From assembly GCA_021741585.1 (NCBI GenBank), contig JAIOXN010000001.1:62001-126000 (forward strand): a stretch of DNA of 64,000 nt, in the 5' to 3' direction. This document shows, piece by piece, positions 34,164 to 43,287 of the stretch. Positions within the stretch are counted from its first letter, which is position 1, and each line of letters opens with the position of its first letter. The position numbers and the translations under genes were made by a program. The notes beneath the pieces are model-generated. The model searched no databases. It saw only the letters and a program-made list of their open reading frames with translations, and was not told where the DNA came from. Source of the DNA: Aquiluna sp. (GTDB taxonomy: Bacteria; Actinomycetota; Actinomycetes; Actinomycetales; Microbacteriaceae).

Positions 34164-34356
34164 GCAAAAATGCTCCCGAGCGGGCTGCGAAAACGAAGCG
34201 CTCTGGCTGATTCTGTGGAATAACCCAAAGGTTCACGCTCCAGAACGTGAAAAGGCATGGGGTGCTTGTGCCGAGCATCGGCAGTATCTGGTTGACTATC
34301 TAGGCGCTAGAAATTTCTACCTGAAGGATTTATTGATTGAAAACGAGCAAGATTAG
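34153..34356 (+). CDS. Small putative zinc-binding protein, actinobacterial conserved
   Basis: 67 aa with C7-x4-C12 and C39-x2-H42, a plausible zinc-ribbon or knuckle (KCSRAGC ... WGACAEH). The core WNNPKVHAPEREKAWGACAEHRQYL matches a short actinobacterial family that some databases misname acetone carboxylase; no catalysis is supported by its size. Overlaps both neighbours (11 bp with DUF3099, 20 bp with SURF1), so it is translationally coupled. A link to oxidase assembly is inference from position. Confidence 0.75.
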   Translation: MATEQKCSRAGCENEALWLILWNNPKVHAPEREKAWGACAEHRQYLVDYLGARNFYLKDLLIENEQD

Positions 34357-35149
34357 AAAGTGGGGCCCATGGCTGGCCCTAGTTTTAGTCTTCTCGATTG
34401 CTACATCTCTTTTGAGCTGGTGGCAGTTTTCAAGACGTGAAGAAGCCGTCAACAAAATTGACCTAGTACTAGAAAATTACGATTCCGCCCCAGTGCCTCT
34501 CTCGGAACTAATCTGGGAAATTGACGAGAACGGGAATGCCAAAAGCGAATGGCAAAGCGTCTTGGTCACAGGTGAATATCTCTCTGAATACACAACCTTG
34601 GTTCGAAATCGCCCACTTAGCGGTCAGCCTGGATTCTTGCAGCTTGTCCCCCTATTGCTCCAAGATGGCAGAATTTTGATTGTGGAACGCGGCTGGCTAG
34701 CGGGCTCATCAGACATCACTACACCGCAATCAAATCCACTGCCAGATTCGGGCATAAAGGAACTTGTTGTTCGGCTGCGAGCACCTGAAATGGACCTTGG
34801 AAAAGCCGAAGTTGCGGGACAGTTGGCTTCGATCAATCTCGATTTACTTGTTGAGCGGTTTTCCGGCATAGGAAAGGTGATCCCCGATTACTACGGCCGT
34901 TTAGTCTCAGAAACCCCAGGCAGCAATGCATATCCAATTGCTCTGCCAAGGCCATCATTGAACGAAGGTAACCATCTGAGTTATGCATTCCAGTGGATAA
35001 TCTTTGGCCTTATGGCATTTATTGCCTTCTTCTGGGCTTATCGAAACGACAAGCGACTTCAGCTGGAGAGTCAGGGGCTCATAGCGCCCAAAGTTAGAAA
35101 GCGAACTTTGGCGGATCAAGACAACGAAATTGAAGACGCAAGCCAATAG
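34337..35149 (+). CDS. SURF1-family cytochrome oxidase assembly protein
   Basis: 270-aa protein with the SURF1 layout: N-terminal helix (WLALVLVFSIATSLLSWWQFSRR), a large extracytoplasmic domain with VLVTGEYLSEYTTLVRNRPLSGQPGFLQLVPL and IVERGWL, and a C-terminal helix (SYAFQWIIFGLMAFIAFFWAY). The family helps insert heme a into oxidase subunit I, in line with ctaD, ctaA and ctaB in this window. The TTG start overlaps the upstream gene by 20 bp. Confidence 0.9.
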   Translation: MKTSKIRKWGPWLALVLVFSIATSLLSWWQFSRREEAVNKIDLVLENYDSAPVPLSELIWEIDENGNAKSEWQSVLVTGEYLSEYTTLVRNRPLSGQPGFLQLVPLLLQDGRILIVERGWLAGSSDITTPQSNPLPDSGIKELVVRLRAPEMDLGKAEVAGQLASINLDLLVERFSGIGKVIPDYYGRLVSETPGSNAYPIALPRPSLNEGNHLSYAFQWIIFGLMAFIAFFWAYRNDKRLQLESQGLIAPKVRKRTLADQDNEIEDASQ

Positions 35150-35175
35150 ACTTCTCCTAAATCGAAGGGAATCCT

Positions 35176-35724
35176 ATGAGCGTTGTTATCGCAGACCGTT
35201 TTATTTCTAGATCTCGCGCAACCGATGTTGCACTTGTAACCGGTGGTGCGCTAATTACTGCACTTGCTGCTCAGATTCAGATCCCAATGTTCCCAGTGCC
35301 GATGACCATGCAAACCTTTGCGGTTCTGCTGGTTGGCGCAGCCCTTGGCGCTAGCCGTGGAGCGCTTTCAATGTCGCTATACCTTGTGCTCGGCGCAATC
35401 GGTATGCCAGTTTTTGCCGGAGCTAAGACTCTCACCGGTGTGCTTCCAACCACAGGTTACCTCGTTGGGTTTGTTGCCGCCGCTGCGGTGATTGGTTACT
35501 TCGCGTCCAAGGGCTTCACCAAAAACGCCATCAAACTTGCTTTGACGCTGAGCCTTGGTACCGTGGTGATCTACGCCTTTGGTGTTACCGGATTGATGCT
35601 CACACTTGGCTTGACACTCCCCCAGGCACTTGCTGGTGGCGTTGCACCGTTCTTGATTGGTGATGTCGTGAAGGCTGTTGCCGCCGCTGCACTATTACCA
35701 GCCGTCTGGAAGTTCCTGAAGTAA
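35176..35724 (+). CDS. bioY: Biotin transporter BioY (ECF S component)
   Basis: 182-aa membrane protein with six helices; the family signature is visible in ALAAQIQIPMFPVPMTMQTFAVLLVGAALGASRG and YLVLGAIGMPVFAG. It binds biotin and works with an ECF module or alone; no bioMN genes are adjacent. SD AAGGGA upstream of the ATG. Its presence suggests biotin uptake from the environment; whether the cell lacks synthesis cannot be judged here. Confidence 0.94.
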   Translation: MSVVIADRFISRSRATDVALVTGGALITALAAQIQIPMFPVPMTMQTFAVLLVGAALGASRGALSMSLYLVLGAIGMPVFAGAKTLTGVLPTTGYLVGFVAAAAVIGYFASKGFTKNAIKLALTLSLGTVVIYAFGVTGLMLTLGLTLPQALAGGVAPFLIGDVVKAVAAAALLPAVWKFLK

Positions 35725-35737
35725 ATTTCAAGCATAA

Positions 35738-35767
35738 AAATACTGCCCACCTAGGTGGGCAGTATTT
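35738..35767. terminator. Bidirectional intrinsic terminator between bioY and the suf operon
   Basis: A perfect 30-nt palindrome with 15-bp arms (AAATACTGCCCACCT / AGGTGGGCAGTATTT), ending in TTT on both strands. It sits between convergent bioY and the DUF59 gene. Confidence 0.88.
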
Positions 35768-35776
35768 GTCTAAGCT

Positions 35777-36109
35777 CTAGATCGAAAAACCGATTGCGCG
35801 CATCATTTCTTTGCCGTCTTCGGTGATTCTCTCAGGACCCCATGGTGGCATCCAGACCCAGTTGATTCGGAATGCTTCAACTACGCCATCCAGTGCATCA
35901 GCAGTCTGCTCTTCGATGACATCCTGCAGTGGGCAACCGGCCGAAGTCAACGTCATGTTGATCAGAAGGGCTCCGTCATCGGATTCCTGAAGACCGTAAA
36001 CCAGACCAAGATCAACAATGTTGACCCCGATTTCTGGGTCAATGATGTCCCGCATCGCTTCGAGGATTTCATCGAAACGCTTTGGTTCTAGTTCTTTCGG
36101 TTCGCTCAT
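35777..36109 (-). CDS. sufT: SufT-like metal-sulfur cluster assembly factor (DUF59/MIP18)
   Basis: 110-aa MIP18-domain protein: ILEAMRDIIDPEIGVNIVDLGLVYGL with the DPEIG...DLGLVY signature, TSAGCPLQDVIEEQ with the conserved Cys, and WMPPWGPERITEDGKEMMRAIGF at the end. It aids iron-sulfur cluster maturation. Last gene of the suf operon, overlapping sufC by 4 bp. Confidence 0.92.
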   Translation of the reverse strand: MSEPKELEPKRFDEILEAMRDIIDPEIGVNIVDLGLVYGLQESDDGALLINMTLTSAGCPLQDVIEEQTADALDGVVEAFRINWVWMPPWGPERITEDGKEMMRAIGFSI

Positions 36110-36864
36110 GCAGAAGCCTTTAGGTAGCGATCGTAGCCCTCGGCTTCAAGGCGGTCAGCAAGTTCCGGTCCGCCCTGCTCTGCAACCTTCCCAGCTACGA
36201 AAACGTGAACGAAATCTGGCTTGATGTAACGAAGAATGCGGGTGTAGTGGGTGATCAGCAACACACCAAGGTCAGAGCTCGCCTTCGCACGGTTTACACC
36301 CTCAGAAACAATCTTTAGGGCATCTACGTCTAGTCCAGAGTCAGTCTCGTCCAAGATTGCAATTTTTGGCTTTAGAAGTTCCAGCTGCAAGATTTCGTGG
36401 CGCTTCTTCTCACCGCCAGAGAATCCTTCATTTACGTTTCTCTCCGTGAAATCGGAATCCATCTTCAGGTTCTTCATGCCTTCGCGAAGGTCACCGACCC
36501 ACTGGCGCAAGGCTGGTGCCTCACCTGTCAGGGCGGTCTTCGCTGTTCTCAGGAAGTTTGAAACTGAAACACCTGGGATCTCAACCGGGTACTGCATCGC
36601 CAGGAAGAGTCCGGCACGAGCACGCTCGTCAACACTCATTTCTAGTACGCTTTCGCCATCGAGCAGAATCTCACCGTCTGTCACTTCGTACTTTGGGTGA
36701 CCTGCGACTGAGTAGGCAAGAGTTGACTTACCGGAACCATTTGGTCCCATAACTGCGTGGGTTTCGCCGGAACGAATGGTTAGGTCAACGCCCTTGAGGA
36801 TCTCTTTAGCGCCCTGCTCGGTCTGAACTGAAACGTGCAGGTTTTTGATTTCTAGAGTTGCCAT
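36106..36864 (-). CDS. sufC: Fe-S cluster assembly ATPase SufC
   Basis: 252-aa ABC-type ATPase of the SufBCD scaffold. Walker A MGPNGSGKSTLAY, signature NEGFSGGEKKRHEI, and Walker B IAILDETDSGLD. I use ATG 36864 with SD AGAAGGAAG; an upstream in-frame extension to 36915 lacks similarity. It is 14 nt after the Rieske ferredoxin gene. Confidence 0.96.
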   Translation of the reverse strand: MATLEIKNLHVSVQTEQGAKEILKGVDLTIRSGETHAVMGPNGSGKSTLAYSVAGHPKYEVTDGEILLDGESVLEMSVDERARAGLFLAMQYPVEIPGVSVSNFLRTAKTALTGEAPALRQWVGDLREGMKNLKMDSDFTERNVNEGFSGGEKKRHEILQLELLKPKIAILDETDSGLDVDALKIVSEGVNRAKASSDLGVLLITHYTRILRYIKPDFVHVFVAGKVAEQGGPELADRLEAEGYDRYLKASA

Positions 36865-36877
36865 TGTTTTCTTCCTT

Positions 36878-37189
36878 CTAAGCTTCCAGCTCGATAAAAA
36901 TGTCGTTGTTTTCAATCAATACTTCATAGGTTGCGACGCTCTCATAGGCTGGCAAGCTAAGTGGCTTACCGGTATTGAGGTCGAATTTTGCTCCGTGGGC
37001 CCAACACTCGATGGTCTCATCGTCGATGAAACCCTCTGACAGGGAAATCTCACCGTGAGAGCACTTATCATTTAGTGCTTTGACATCACCGGAAGGTGTG
37101 CGGACGATTGCAATAGCCTCGTCACCAACTTTGACCCTGAGCGCCTTACCTGGCTTGAGGTCATCGAGTGAACAAATTCTTAGTGCCAT
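36878..37189 (-). CDS. Rieske-type ferredoxin in the suf operon
   Basis: 103-aa 2Fe-2S protein with C43-x-H45 (KCSHGE) and C62-x2-H65 (CWAHGA). This is the small non-heme-oxygenase ferredoxin often found between sufD and sufC in Actinobacteria. It may supply electrons for cluster assembly or be a stress ferredoxin; the exact role is unproven. Start ATG overlaps the sufD stop. Confidence 0.92.
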   Translation of the reverse strand: MALRICSLDDLKPGKALRVKVGDEAIAIVRTPSGDVKALNDKCSHGEISLSEGFIDDETIECWAHGAKFDLNTGKPLSLPAYESVATYEVLIENNDIFIELEA

Positions 37190-38349
37190 TACACACCAGC
37201 CTTCTCTAGTTCAAGTTCAACTGCTGCAATGAGGCGTTCTTCCACCTCAGCAACACCGATTTTCTGAATCAATTCAGACAAGAAGCCTCGTACCACCAAG
37301 CGCCTTGCCTCTGACTCGCTAATGCCGCGAGCCTGTAAATAGAACAACTGCTCGTCATCGAAGCGACCAGATGCACTGGCGTGGCCAGCACCTTCAATCT
37401 TTCCGGTTTCGATTTCAAGGTTTGGAACCGAGTCAGCTCTTGCACCATCGGTCAAAAGCAGGTTTCTATTTAGTTCGTAGGTTGAGGTTCCGGTCGCACT
37501 CTCGCGAATCAGGACATCACCAACCCAGACCGTGTGAGCTCCCGCACCCTGAAGGGCACCCTTATAGGCAACATTCGATACACAGTTTGGTGCGATGTGG
37601 TCAACATATGGGCGGTGTTCAAAGAAGTTTCCGGTGTTGGCAAGATAAACCCCATACATGTTGACTTCTGCTCCAGGAGAGCTCAATTCAACCGAAGGTG
37701 TCACACGCACAACATCTCCACCAAGTGAAACCACAACATGCTTGAGGTTGGAATCTCTACCAAGCTTGGCGAACTGCGCAGAAACGTGAGAAGAGCCCTT
37801 CTCCCATTCCTGAATCGTCACGAAGTTCAGGTTTGCACCATCCTGCAAAACGATCTCGATGTTTTCACCTAGAACACCCTGGCCGATGTGGTCAAGTACC
37901 AAGGTGGAGTTCGAGTGCATGCCCGCCACAACCACAATGTGCAATGCGTTTGCATCAACCGAAGCTGGGTTGATTCTGATGAAGCTTGGCTCATTTACTT
38001 CTAGATCTTTAGGGATCTCAATCACCAGGGTCTTTGAAGCATTGGTCCAGCTCGCAGCCGAAACTCGGTCTTCTGGAAGGCCAGCTGTCCCGACAAGCGA
38101 GTCTGAAGATTCGATCCAGCGAGAGGTTACTCCCGGAGCCAATACAAGTTCAATCGCTTCTTGTCCAAGCTCCCCCATAACCTCTTGGTCAAGGCCGCGC
38201 AACTTGTCGATTGGCAAATAGCGCCAAATCTCCTGAAGTTTTGAAACTTCTGGGAAATCGCTGACGCTGGTGGATCTTGGTCGTAGGTTCCTGGTTTGGA
38301 TTGGAACATCGCCGCCGTGGCTGTGTTCTTTGATACCGTGCTGTGCCAT
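37189..38349 (-). CDS. sufD: Fe-S cluster assembly protein SufD
   Basis: 386-aa beta-helix scaffold partner of SufB. It has the SufBD core with HRPYVDHIAPNCVSNVAYKGALQGAGAHTVWVGDVLIRESATGTSTYELNRNLLLTDGARADSVPNLEIE and GHASASGRFDDEQLFYLQARGIS. The last of these carries the conserved late motif. Its ATG adjoins the sufB TAG. Confidence 0.95.
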   Translation of the reverse strand: MAQHGIKEHSHGGDVPIQTRNLRPRSTSVSDFPEVSKLQEIWRYLPIDKLRGLDQEVMGELGQEAIELVLAPGVTSRWIESSDSLVGTAGLPEDRVSAASWTNASKTLVIEIPKDLEVNEPSFIRINPASVDANALHIVVVAGMHSNSTLVLDHIGQGVLGENIEIVLQDGANLNFVTIQEWEKGSSHVSAQFAKLGRDSNLKHVVVSLGGDVVRVTPSVELSSPGAEVNMYGVYLANTGNFFEHRPYVDHIAPNCVSNVAYKGALQGAGAHTVWVGDVLIRESATGTSTYELNRNLLLTDGARADSVPNLEIETGKIEGAGHASASGRFDDEQLFYLQARGISESEARRLVVRGFLSELIQKIGVAEVEERLIAAVELELEKAGV

Positions 38350-39768
38350 CTAGCCGACAGCCCCTTCCATTTGCATTTCAATCAACTTGTTAAGCTCGAG
38401 CGCATATTCCATTGGCAGCTCTTTGGCGATTGGTTCAATAAAGCCGCGCACGATCATTGCCATGGCCTCATCTTCAGGCATTCCTCTGGACTGTAGGTAG
38501 AACAGCTGCTCGGCGCTGATCTGAGAGACCGTAGCTTCGTGCCCCATTGAGACATCATCTTCACGAATATCGTTTGATGGGTAGGTGTCAGAACGGGAAA
38601 TAGTGTCAACCAACAGCGCATCACAACGAACAGTGTTGGCAGAGTGGTGCGCACCCGGGTTAACGCGGATCTCTCCTCGGTAGCTAGTGCGGCCACCGCC
38701 ACGAGCAATTGACTTGGAGATGATCGAGCTGGTTGTGTATGGAGCAAGGTGAATCATCTTGGCCCCAGCGTCTTGGTGCTGACCTTCTCCGGCAAATGCG
38801 ACCGAGAGGGTCTCACCACGTGCGTGTTCTCCAGCAAGAATGATCGATGGGTACTTCATTGTCACCTTGGACCCGATGTTTCCATCTACCCACTCCATAG
38901 TTGCGCCCTCGTGTGCAATGGCGCGCTTGGTCACTAGGTTGTAAACGTTGTTAGACCAGTTCTGGATCGTTGTGTAGCGAACGCGAGCATTCTTCTTCAC
39001 GATGATTTCAACCACTGCGCTGTGCAGCGAATCTGACTGGTAAATCGGCGCGGTGCAGCCCTCGATGTAGTGAACGTAGGAATCCTCGTCGGCGATGATC
39101 AGAGTTCGCTCAAACTGACCCATGTTTTCGGTGTTGATTCGGAAATAAGCCTGAAGTGGAATCTCAACCTTCACGCCCTTTGGCACGTAAACAAACGAAC
39201 CTCCGGACCAAACCGAGGTGTTCAAAGCAGCAAACTTGTTGTCTCCAGCCGGAATCACGGTACCGAAATACTCTTGGAATAGTTCTGGGTGCTCACGAAG
39301 CGCGGTATCGGTGTCCAAGAAGATAACGCCCTGCTCTTCAAGGTCCTCGCGAATCTGGTGGTAAACGACCTCTGACTCATATTGAGCCGCAACGCCGGCT
39401 ACTAAACGCTGACGCTCGGCTTCTGGGATACCTAGGCGCTCATAGGTCGTGCGGATCTCGTCTGGAAGATCTTCCCAGCTCTCGGCCTGGCGCTCGGTGG
39501 ACTTGACGAAGTATTTGATGTTGTCAAAGTGGATTCCAGAAAGATCTGAACCCCAAGTTGGCATTGGCTTTTTCAGGAAGAAGTCATAACCCTTAAGGCG
39601 ACGCTCAAGCATCCACTCTGGCTCGTCTTTGCGGCCAGAGATATCGCGAACAACCTCTTCGCTGATGCCACGTTTAGCGCTTGCGCCGGCATCATCCTTA
39701 TCTGACCAGCCGAACTCGTAAGTTCCAAGTTCGTCTAGCTCTGGACGGTCGATAATTTTCTCAGACAT
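38350..39768 (-). CDS. sufB: Fe-S cluster assembly protein SufB
   Basis: 472-aa SufB; first gene of sufB-sufD-ferredoxin-sufC-sufT. It has [57 protein letters not shown], the catalytic-Cys region, and [22 protein letters not shown] near the end. A strong SD AGGAGG precedes the ATG. No sufR repressor gene precedes it, and no sufS or sufU follows in the operon. Confidence 0.97.
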   Translation of the reverse strand: MSEKIIDRPELDELGTYEFGWSDKDDAGASAKRGISEEVVRDISGRKDEPEWMLERRLKGYDFFLKKPMPTWGSDLSGIHFDNIKYFVKSTERQAESWEDLPDEIRTTYERLGIPEAERQRLVAGVAAQYESEVVYHQIREDLEEQGVIFLDTDTALREHPELFQEYFGTVIPAGDNKFAALNTSVWSGGSFVYVPKGVKVEIPLQAYFRINTENMGQFERTLIIADEDSYVHYIEGCTAPIYQSDSLHSAVVEIIVKKNARVRYTTIQNWSNNVYNLVTKRAIAHEGATMEWVDGNIGSKVTMKYPSIILAGEHARGETLSVAFAGEGQHQDAGAKMIHLAPYTTSSIISKSIARGGGRTSYRGEIRVNPGAHHSANTVRCDALLVDTISRSDTYPSNDIREDDVSMGHEATVSQISAEQLFYLQSRGMPEDEAMAMIVRGFIEPIAKELPMEYALELNKLIEMQMEGAVG

Positions 39769-39889
39769 GATCCTCCTAAGGTGCCAATCTCTACAACCCG
39801 CAGGCCTTGGAGTTATTCCATTGGAAATTGCCGTGCGAGAATTGGAGTTAGCTCCTAAGACAATAACCCAAACTTGGTTTCTAAAGTAG

Positions 39890-39903
39890 TAAGGGTTGCC
39901 TTA
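39890..39903. promoter_or_regulatory. Inverted repeat, possible repressor operator upstream of ctaA
   Basis: TAAGG-GTTG-CCTTA, perfect 5-bp arms. It sits directly upstream of the putative ctaA -10 box and in the 159-bp gap shared with sufB. It partly resembles the DtxR/IdeR iron box (AGG...GCCT...), but the match is incomplete. Confidence 0.35.
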
Positions 39904-39904
39904 G

Positions 39905-39910
39905 TAGCAT
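39905..39910 (+). promoter_or_regulatory. Possible -10 box of ctaA-phrB
   Basis: TAGCAT, 17 nt before the GTG start, so transcription would begin near 39917 with a short leader carrying AGAGGG. Confidence 0.4.
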
Positions 39911-39927
39911 TGAGATAAAGAGGGTTA

Positions 39928-41007
39928 GTGAAGGTTCTAAAGTTTCTCTGGTTCGACATTCTTGCGTCCAAGGCAAGGCTCAGGCTCTATTTGTGGCTAT
40001 CTCTAGTTACTCAAATTTTGATTGTGGTTACCGGCGGCTTGGTGAGGCTCACTGCCTCTGGCCTAGGCTGCCCTACCTGGCCAAAATGCACTGAGGACTC
40101 CCTGATCACCACCCAAGAGATGGGCTTCCACGGAATCATCGAATTTGGCAATCGCCTTTTGACGTTTGTGCTTCTCATAATTTCAATTCTGATGTTCGCG
40201 GTTGCCATGAGGCTTCACTCCCAGACTAAGCAGCTCTTGCCGGCAACGTGGATCTTCTTCTCGGGGGTCATCCTGCTCGTGGCCTTCATTGGAGTAAATG
40301 CCGGTTTTGGAATTTCAGGATTGGTGTTGACCGGGTGGCTTGTTGGCCTTTTGGCCATGGTGCTTGGCGGTTATTACTTAGTCCGTTTAGCAAAACGTGC
40401 TGAACGCAAGGGAATCTTGGTCCCGGCCTTCGGCCTTGGCCTTGGCATCATTGTGCAGGCAGTAATTGGTGGTATTACCGTCTTGACTGGCTTGAATCCA
40501 TGGATCGTCGGATTGCACTTTGTGGTGTCTGGTGTTCTTATCGCAACTGCCACGACCATGTTCCAGCGTGGACTGCCCTCTCCTGTTGCCAACAAGGCAA
40601 AACTTGCAATTTCGCTGGCTTGGCCAACTTCAGTTGTTGGAACAATCGCAGTGCTGTTTGGAATCGTGGTAACCGGGGCTGGTCCCCATGCTGGTGATAT
40701 CGACACCCCGAGAAACGGACTCGATCTTGAGGTTTGGCAGCACTATCACAGCTACCCGGGTTACCTAATGCTTGCTCTGATCACCCTCCAGCTATTCTCT
40801 CAGTTGAGAGTTGATAAGTCGCTTTCGAATCCAATTACCAAGACCTTAGTTTTGCTATTTGTCGGCACTGTTATCCAAGCTGCAATCGGTGTGATTCAGT
40901 CCAGGCTTGGCGTTCCACCGCTGTTGGTTGGCGCACACATGCTTGGCGCAGCCGTATTGATTTCACTTCTCGCTTTGCAATTACTTAGATTGCGAGACAA
41001 GCGCTAA
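39928..41007 (+). CDS. ctaA: Heme A synthase
   Basis: 359-aa COX15/CtaA-type membrane enzyme that oxidises the C8 methyl of heme O to make heme A for the aa3 oxidase. Eight predicted helices include LVTQILIVVTGGLVRLTASGLGCPTWPKCTEDSL, the conserved first ectodomain Cys pair, and EFGNRLLTF; a histidine near AHMLGAAVLISL lies in the second half. Start GTG with AGAGGG 4 nt upstream. phrB begins directly after its TAA, so light repair and heme A genes share a transcript. Confidence 0.95.
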   Translation: MKVLKFLWFDILASKARLRLYLWLSLVTQILIVVTGGLVRLTASGLGCPTWPKCTEDSLITTQEMGFHGIIEFGNRLLTFVLLIISILMFAVAMRLHSQTKQLLPATWIFFSGVILLVAFIGVNAGFGISGLVLTGWLVGLLAMVLGGYYLVRLAKRAERKGILVPAFGLGLGIIVQAVIGGITVLTGLNPWIVGLHFVVSGVLIATATTMFQRGLPSPVANKAKLAISLAWPTSVVGTIAVLFGIVVTGAGPHAGDIDTPRNGLDLEVWQHYHSYPGYLMLALITLQLFSQLRVDKSLSNPITKTLVLLFVGTVIQAAIGVIQSRLGVPPLLVGAHMLGAAVLISLLALQLLRLRDKR

Positions 41008-42339
41008 ATGGCAACCCTCTATTGGTTCAGAAACGATCTTCGGATTCAAGATAACGAGGCGCTGGCAAGGGTAATTGACTCTGGAGAAGCTATCACCCCA
41101 GTGTTTGTGCTTCCCGAGGGGTTTTCCGAGCTGTCTGAGATACGCAAAAACTCCCTAATTGCCTCCTTCATCGCACTCCAGGCCGACTTCCCGACCAAGA
41201 TTTCAATCCTGCATAAACACAGCGACTTACTGGCTGTTGCGAATCAAGTCTCTGCTGGCAAAGTGATCTCAATGCGCGCATATGACACAACTGGCAAGCT
41301 GCTGCAGGCGAAAATCGCTCAAGAGCTCTTTGAAGCCGGAATAGCCCTCGAGTTGGTTGGTTCAAACTATGCCGTGACGCCAGGAACGGTTCTCAAAGAT
41401 GACGGCAGCCCGTTGCGGGTTTACACACCGTTTTATAAGCGTTGGAGTCAGTTTGACCCTGGAAGACCAATTCAGGTTTCGCTCCAGACGGCAAGATGGA
41501 TCGAGTATCAGTCTGGTTTTGAATTGCCAACTGCAACCTTCGAGGTTCGAGCTGGCGAAAAATTTGCCCTTGAAACCTTTGCCAAATTTAGAAAACGCGC
41601 GCTTTCGAATTATTCAGACGGGCGAAACCGGATGGACCAATCTGGCACCTCTCACCTGTCTCACGCTCTGGCACACGGCGAAATTCACCCCAGAACGCTT
41701 TTGGTTCAATTGGGAGACTCTCCATCAGAGGAAACTTTCCGAAAAGAAATCTGCTGGCGCGAGTTTTATGCGGACGTGCTTTTCCACAATCCACACACGT
41801 TGACCGAGTATTACAACGAAGAATTTGCCCGGATGGCTTATGCGAATCCGGAAAAAGATCAGGAACTTCTAGTTGCTTGGCAGCAAGGCAAAACGGGATA
41901 TCCGGTGGTTGATGCTGCAATGCGTCAGCTACTGACAACCGGCTGGATGCACAATCGAGCTCGCATGGTGGTGGCAAGTTTCTTGGTCAAAGATCTGCAT
42001 TTCGAGTGGCAGATCGGTGCTAGCTGGTTTGAAGAGCACCTAACCGATTTTGATCCAGCCTCAAATGCGCATGGTTGGCAGTGGACTGCCGGTTGCGGAA
42101 CCGACGCCTCTCCTTATTACCGAGTCTTTAATCCGATCTTGCAAGGCTTGAAGTTTGATCCAAATGGCGATTACGTTCGTAAATTTGTTCCAGAGTTGCG
42201 CCATCTAGTTGGGGCGAGTGTTCACACGCCCTGGGAATTTATTGATGGCTACAGCCTGGGATACCCAGCTCAAATTGTTGATCACGCCAAGGAGCGCGAC
42301 GAGGCACTTGCAAGACTGAAGGCTCTAAAAGGGCAGTAA
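41008..42339 (+). CDS. phrB: Deoxyribodipyrimidine photolyase
   Basis: 443-aa class I CPD photolyase that repairs UV dimers using FADH- and blue light. Alpha/beta antenna domain ([17 protein letters not shown]) and a C-terminal FAD domain with [48 protein letters not shown] and [30 protein letters not shown]. The antenna cofactor cannot be told. It overlaps convergent ctaB by 15 bp. Confidence 0.96.
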   Translation: MATLYWFRNDLRIQDNEALARVIDSGEAITPVFVLPEGFSELSEIRKNSLIASFIALQADFPTKISILHKHSDLLAVANQVSAGKVISMRAYDTTGKLLQAKIAQELFEAGIALELVGSNYAVTPGTVLKDDGSPLRVYTPFYKRWSQFDPGRPIQVSLQTARWIEYQSGFELPTATFEVRAGEKFALETFAKFRKRALSNYSDGRNRMDQSGTSHLSHALAHGEIHPRTLLVQLGDSPSEETFRKEICWREFYADVLFHNPHTLTEYYNEEFARMAYANPEKDQELLVAWQQGKTGYPVVDAAMRQLLTTGWMHNRARMVVASFLVKDLHFEWQIGASWFEEHLTDFDPASNAHGWQWTAGCGTDASPYYRVFNPILQGLKFDPNGDYVRKFVPELRHLVGASVHTPWEFIDGYSLGYPAQIVDHAKERDEALARLKALKGQ

Positions 42340-43236
42340 CGGGTCAATCGCAATTGCCAAAAACAAAAGCGTGAGGTGAGTAATCGAAGCGTGAAATAGC
42401 TTCATCGGGTTCTTCGGAATCCCTTTCTTGGCCTCCGCATAGAGCTTGTGTGATTCAAAGCTGAACCAAAGCCCCGCCAGTACAGCGACCACCGAATACG
42501 TGATGCCCATTTGAGCCACCGGAATCAACAACAGGGTTGATGCGAAGTATCCCCAGGCATACAAAATGATTTGCCTTCCGACAAGCTCATTTTTTGCAAC
42601 CACCGGCAGCATCGGAACCCCGGCTGCCTTGTATTCCTCGAGGTAACGCATTGACAGCGGCCAATAGTGCGGAGGTGTCCACAAGAAAATAATCAAGAAA
42701 AGCACCCAGGCGCTCATTGAAAGCTCGTTAGTCACGGCCGCCCAGCCAATAAGGGTCGGAATTGCGCCGGCAGCTCCACCCCAAACAATGTTCTGTGCGG
42801 TGCGTCTCTTGAGGCCAAGGGTGTAGACGAAAACATAAAACAAAATTGCAATCAGGGAGAGCACGGCAGAAAGCAGGTTGACGACAAGTGCCAACCAAAC
42901 AACTGATCCAACACCGATGACCCAGGCGAAAATCATCGCCTCACGCATCGTCAACTCACCGGTAACCAGTGGACGGTTCTTGGTTCTACCCATCACCTTG
43001 TCGATATCGGCATCGATATAGCAATTGAAGGCATTTGCGCTTCCGGCGCTCAGCGCTCCACCAAACAGGGTTGCAAATATCAACCAGAGTGAGGGCATCC
43101 CCTGCTGAGCCAGAATCATCGATGGGACAGTCGCAATTAGAAGGAGTTCAATCACTCTTGGTTTCGTTAGCGCAAAATACGCTTTTGCCTTCACGGCAAG
43201 GCGTGAACGAGCAGGGACCAAAGAGGATTTAGACAT
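42325..43236 (-). CDS. ctaB: Protoheme IX farnesyltransferase (heme O synthase)
   Basis: 303-aa UbiA-family prenyltransferase converting heme B to heme O. Motifs: [23 protein letters not shown] (the first Asp-rich site) and [32 protein letters not shown]. Nine helices. I use ATG 43236, because a TAGACT -10 box lies 8 nt upstream; an open frame reaching 43296 has no similarity. Confidence 0.95.
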   Translation of the reverse strand: MSKSSLVPARSRLAVKAKAYFALTKPRVIELLLIATVPSMILAQQGMPSLWLIFATLFGGALSAGSANAFNCYIDADIDKVMGRTKNRPLVTGELTMREAMIFAWVIGVGSVVWLALVVNLLSAVLSLIAILFYVFVYTLGLKRRTAQNIVWGGAAGAIPTLIGWAAVTNELSMSAWVLFLIIFLWTPPHYWPLSMRYLEEYKAAGVPMLPVVAKNELVGRQIILYAWGYFASTLLLIPVAQMGITYSVVAVLAGLWFSFESHKLYAEAKKGIPKNPMKLFHASITHLTLLFLAIAIDPLLPF

Positions 43237-43244
43237 TTGTGACA

Positions 43245-43250
43245 AGTCTA
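43245..43250 (-). promoter_or_regulatory. -10 box of ctaB
   Basis: TAGACT on the minus strand, 8 nt before ATG 43236 (leader 0-2 nt). Confidence 0.5.
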
Positions 43251-43281
43251 TTAGCCAAGGCCCGATAACCCAATTCAGGTA

Positions 43282-43287
43282 TAGACT
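43282..43287 (+). promoter_or_regulatory. -10 box of the pentose-phosphate operon
   Basis: TAGACT (in TATAGACT). The leader to the tkt start would be about 65 nt, unlike the leaderless units. No good -35. Confidence 0.4.

Noticed and set aside
34153-34356. Acetone carboxylase function for the 67-aa protein
   Set aside because: Far too small for any carboxylase subunit and no catalytic motif; the name is a propagated misannotation.
36865-36915. Upstream extension of sufC
   Set aside because: It overlaps the ferredoxin gene's end, has no similarity, and a clear SD precedes ATG 36864.
37371-37664. Open frames antisense to sufD and similar long shadows over uvrA, tal, pgi and others
   Set aside because: They mirror codon structure of strong genes, have no start signals or recognisable domains.
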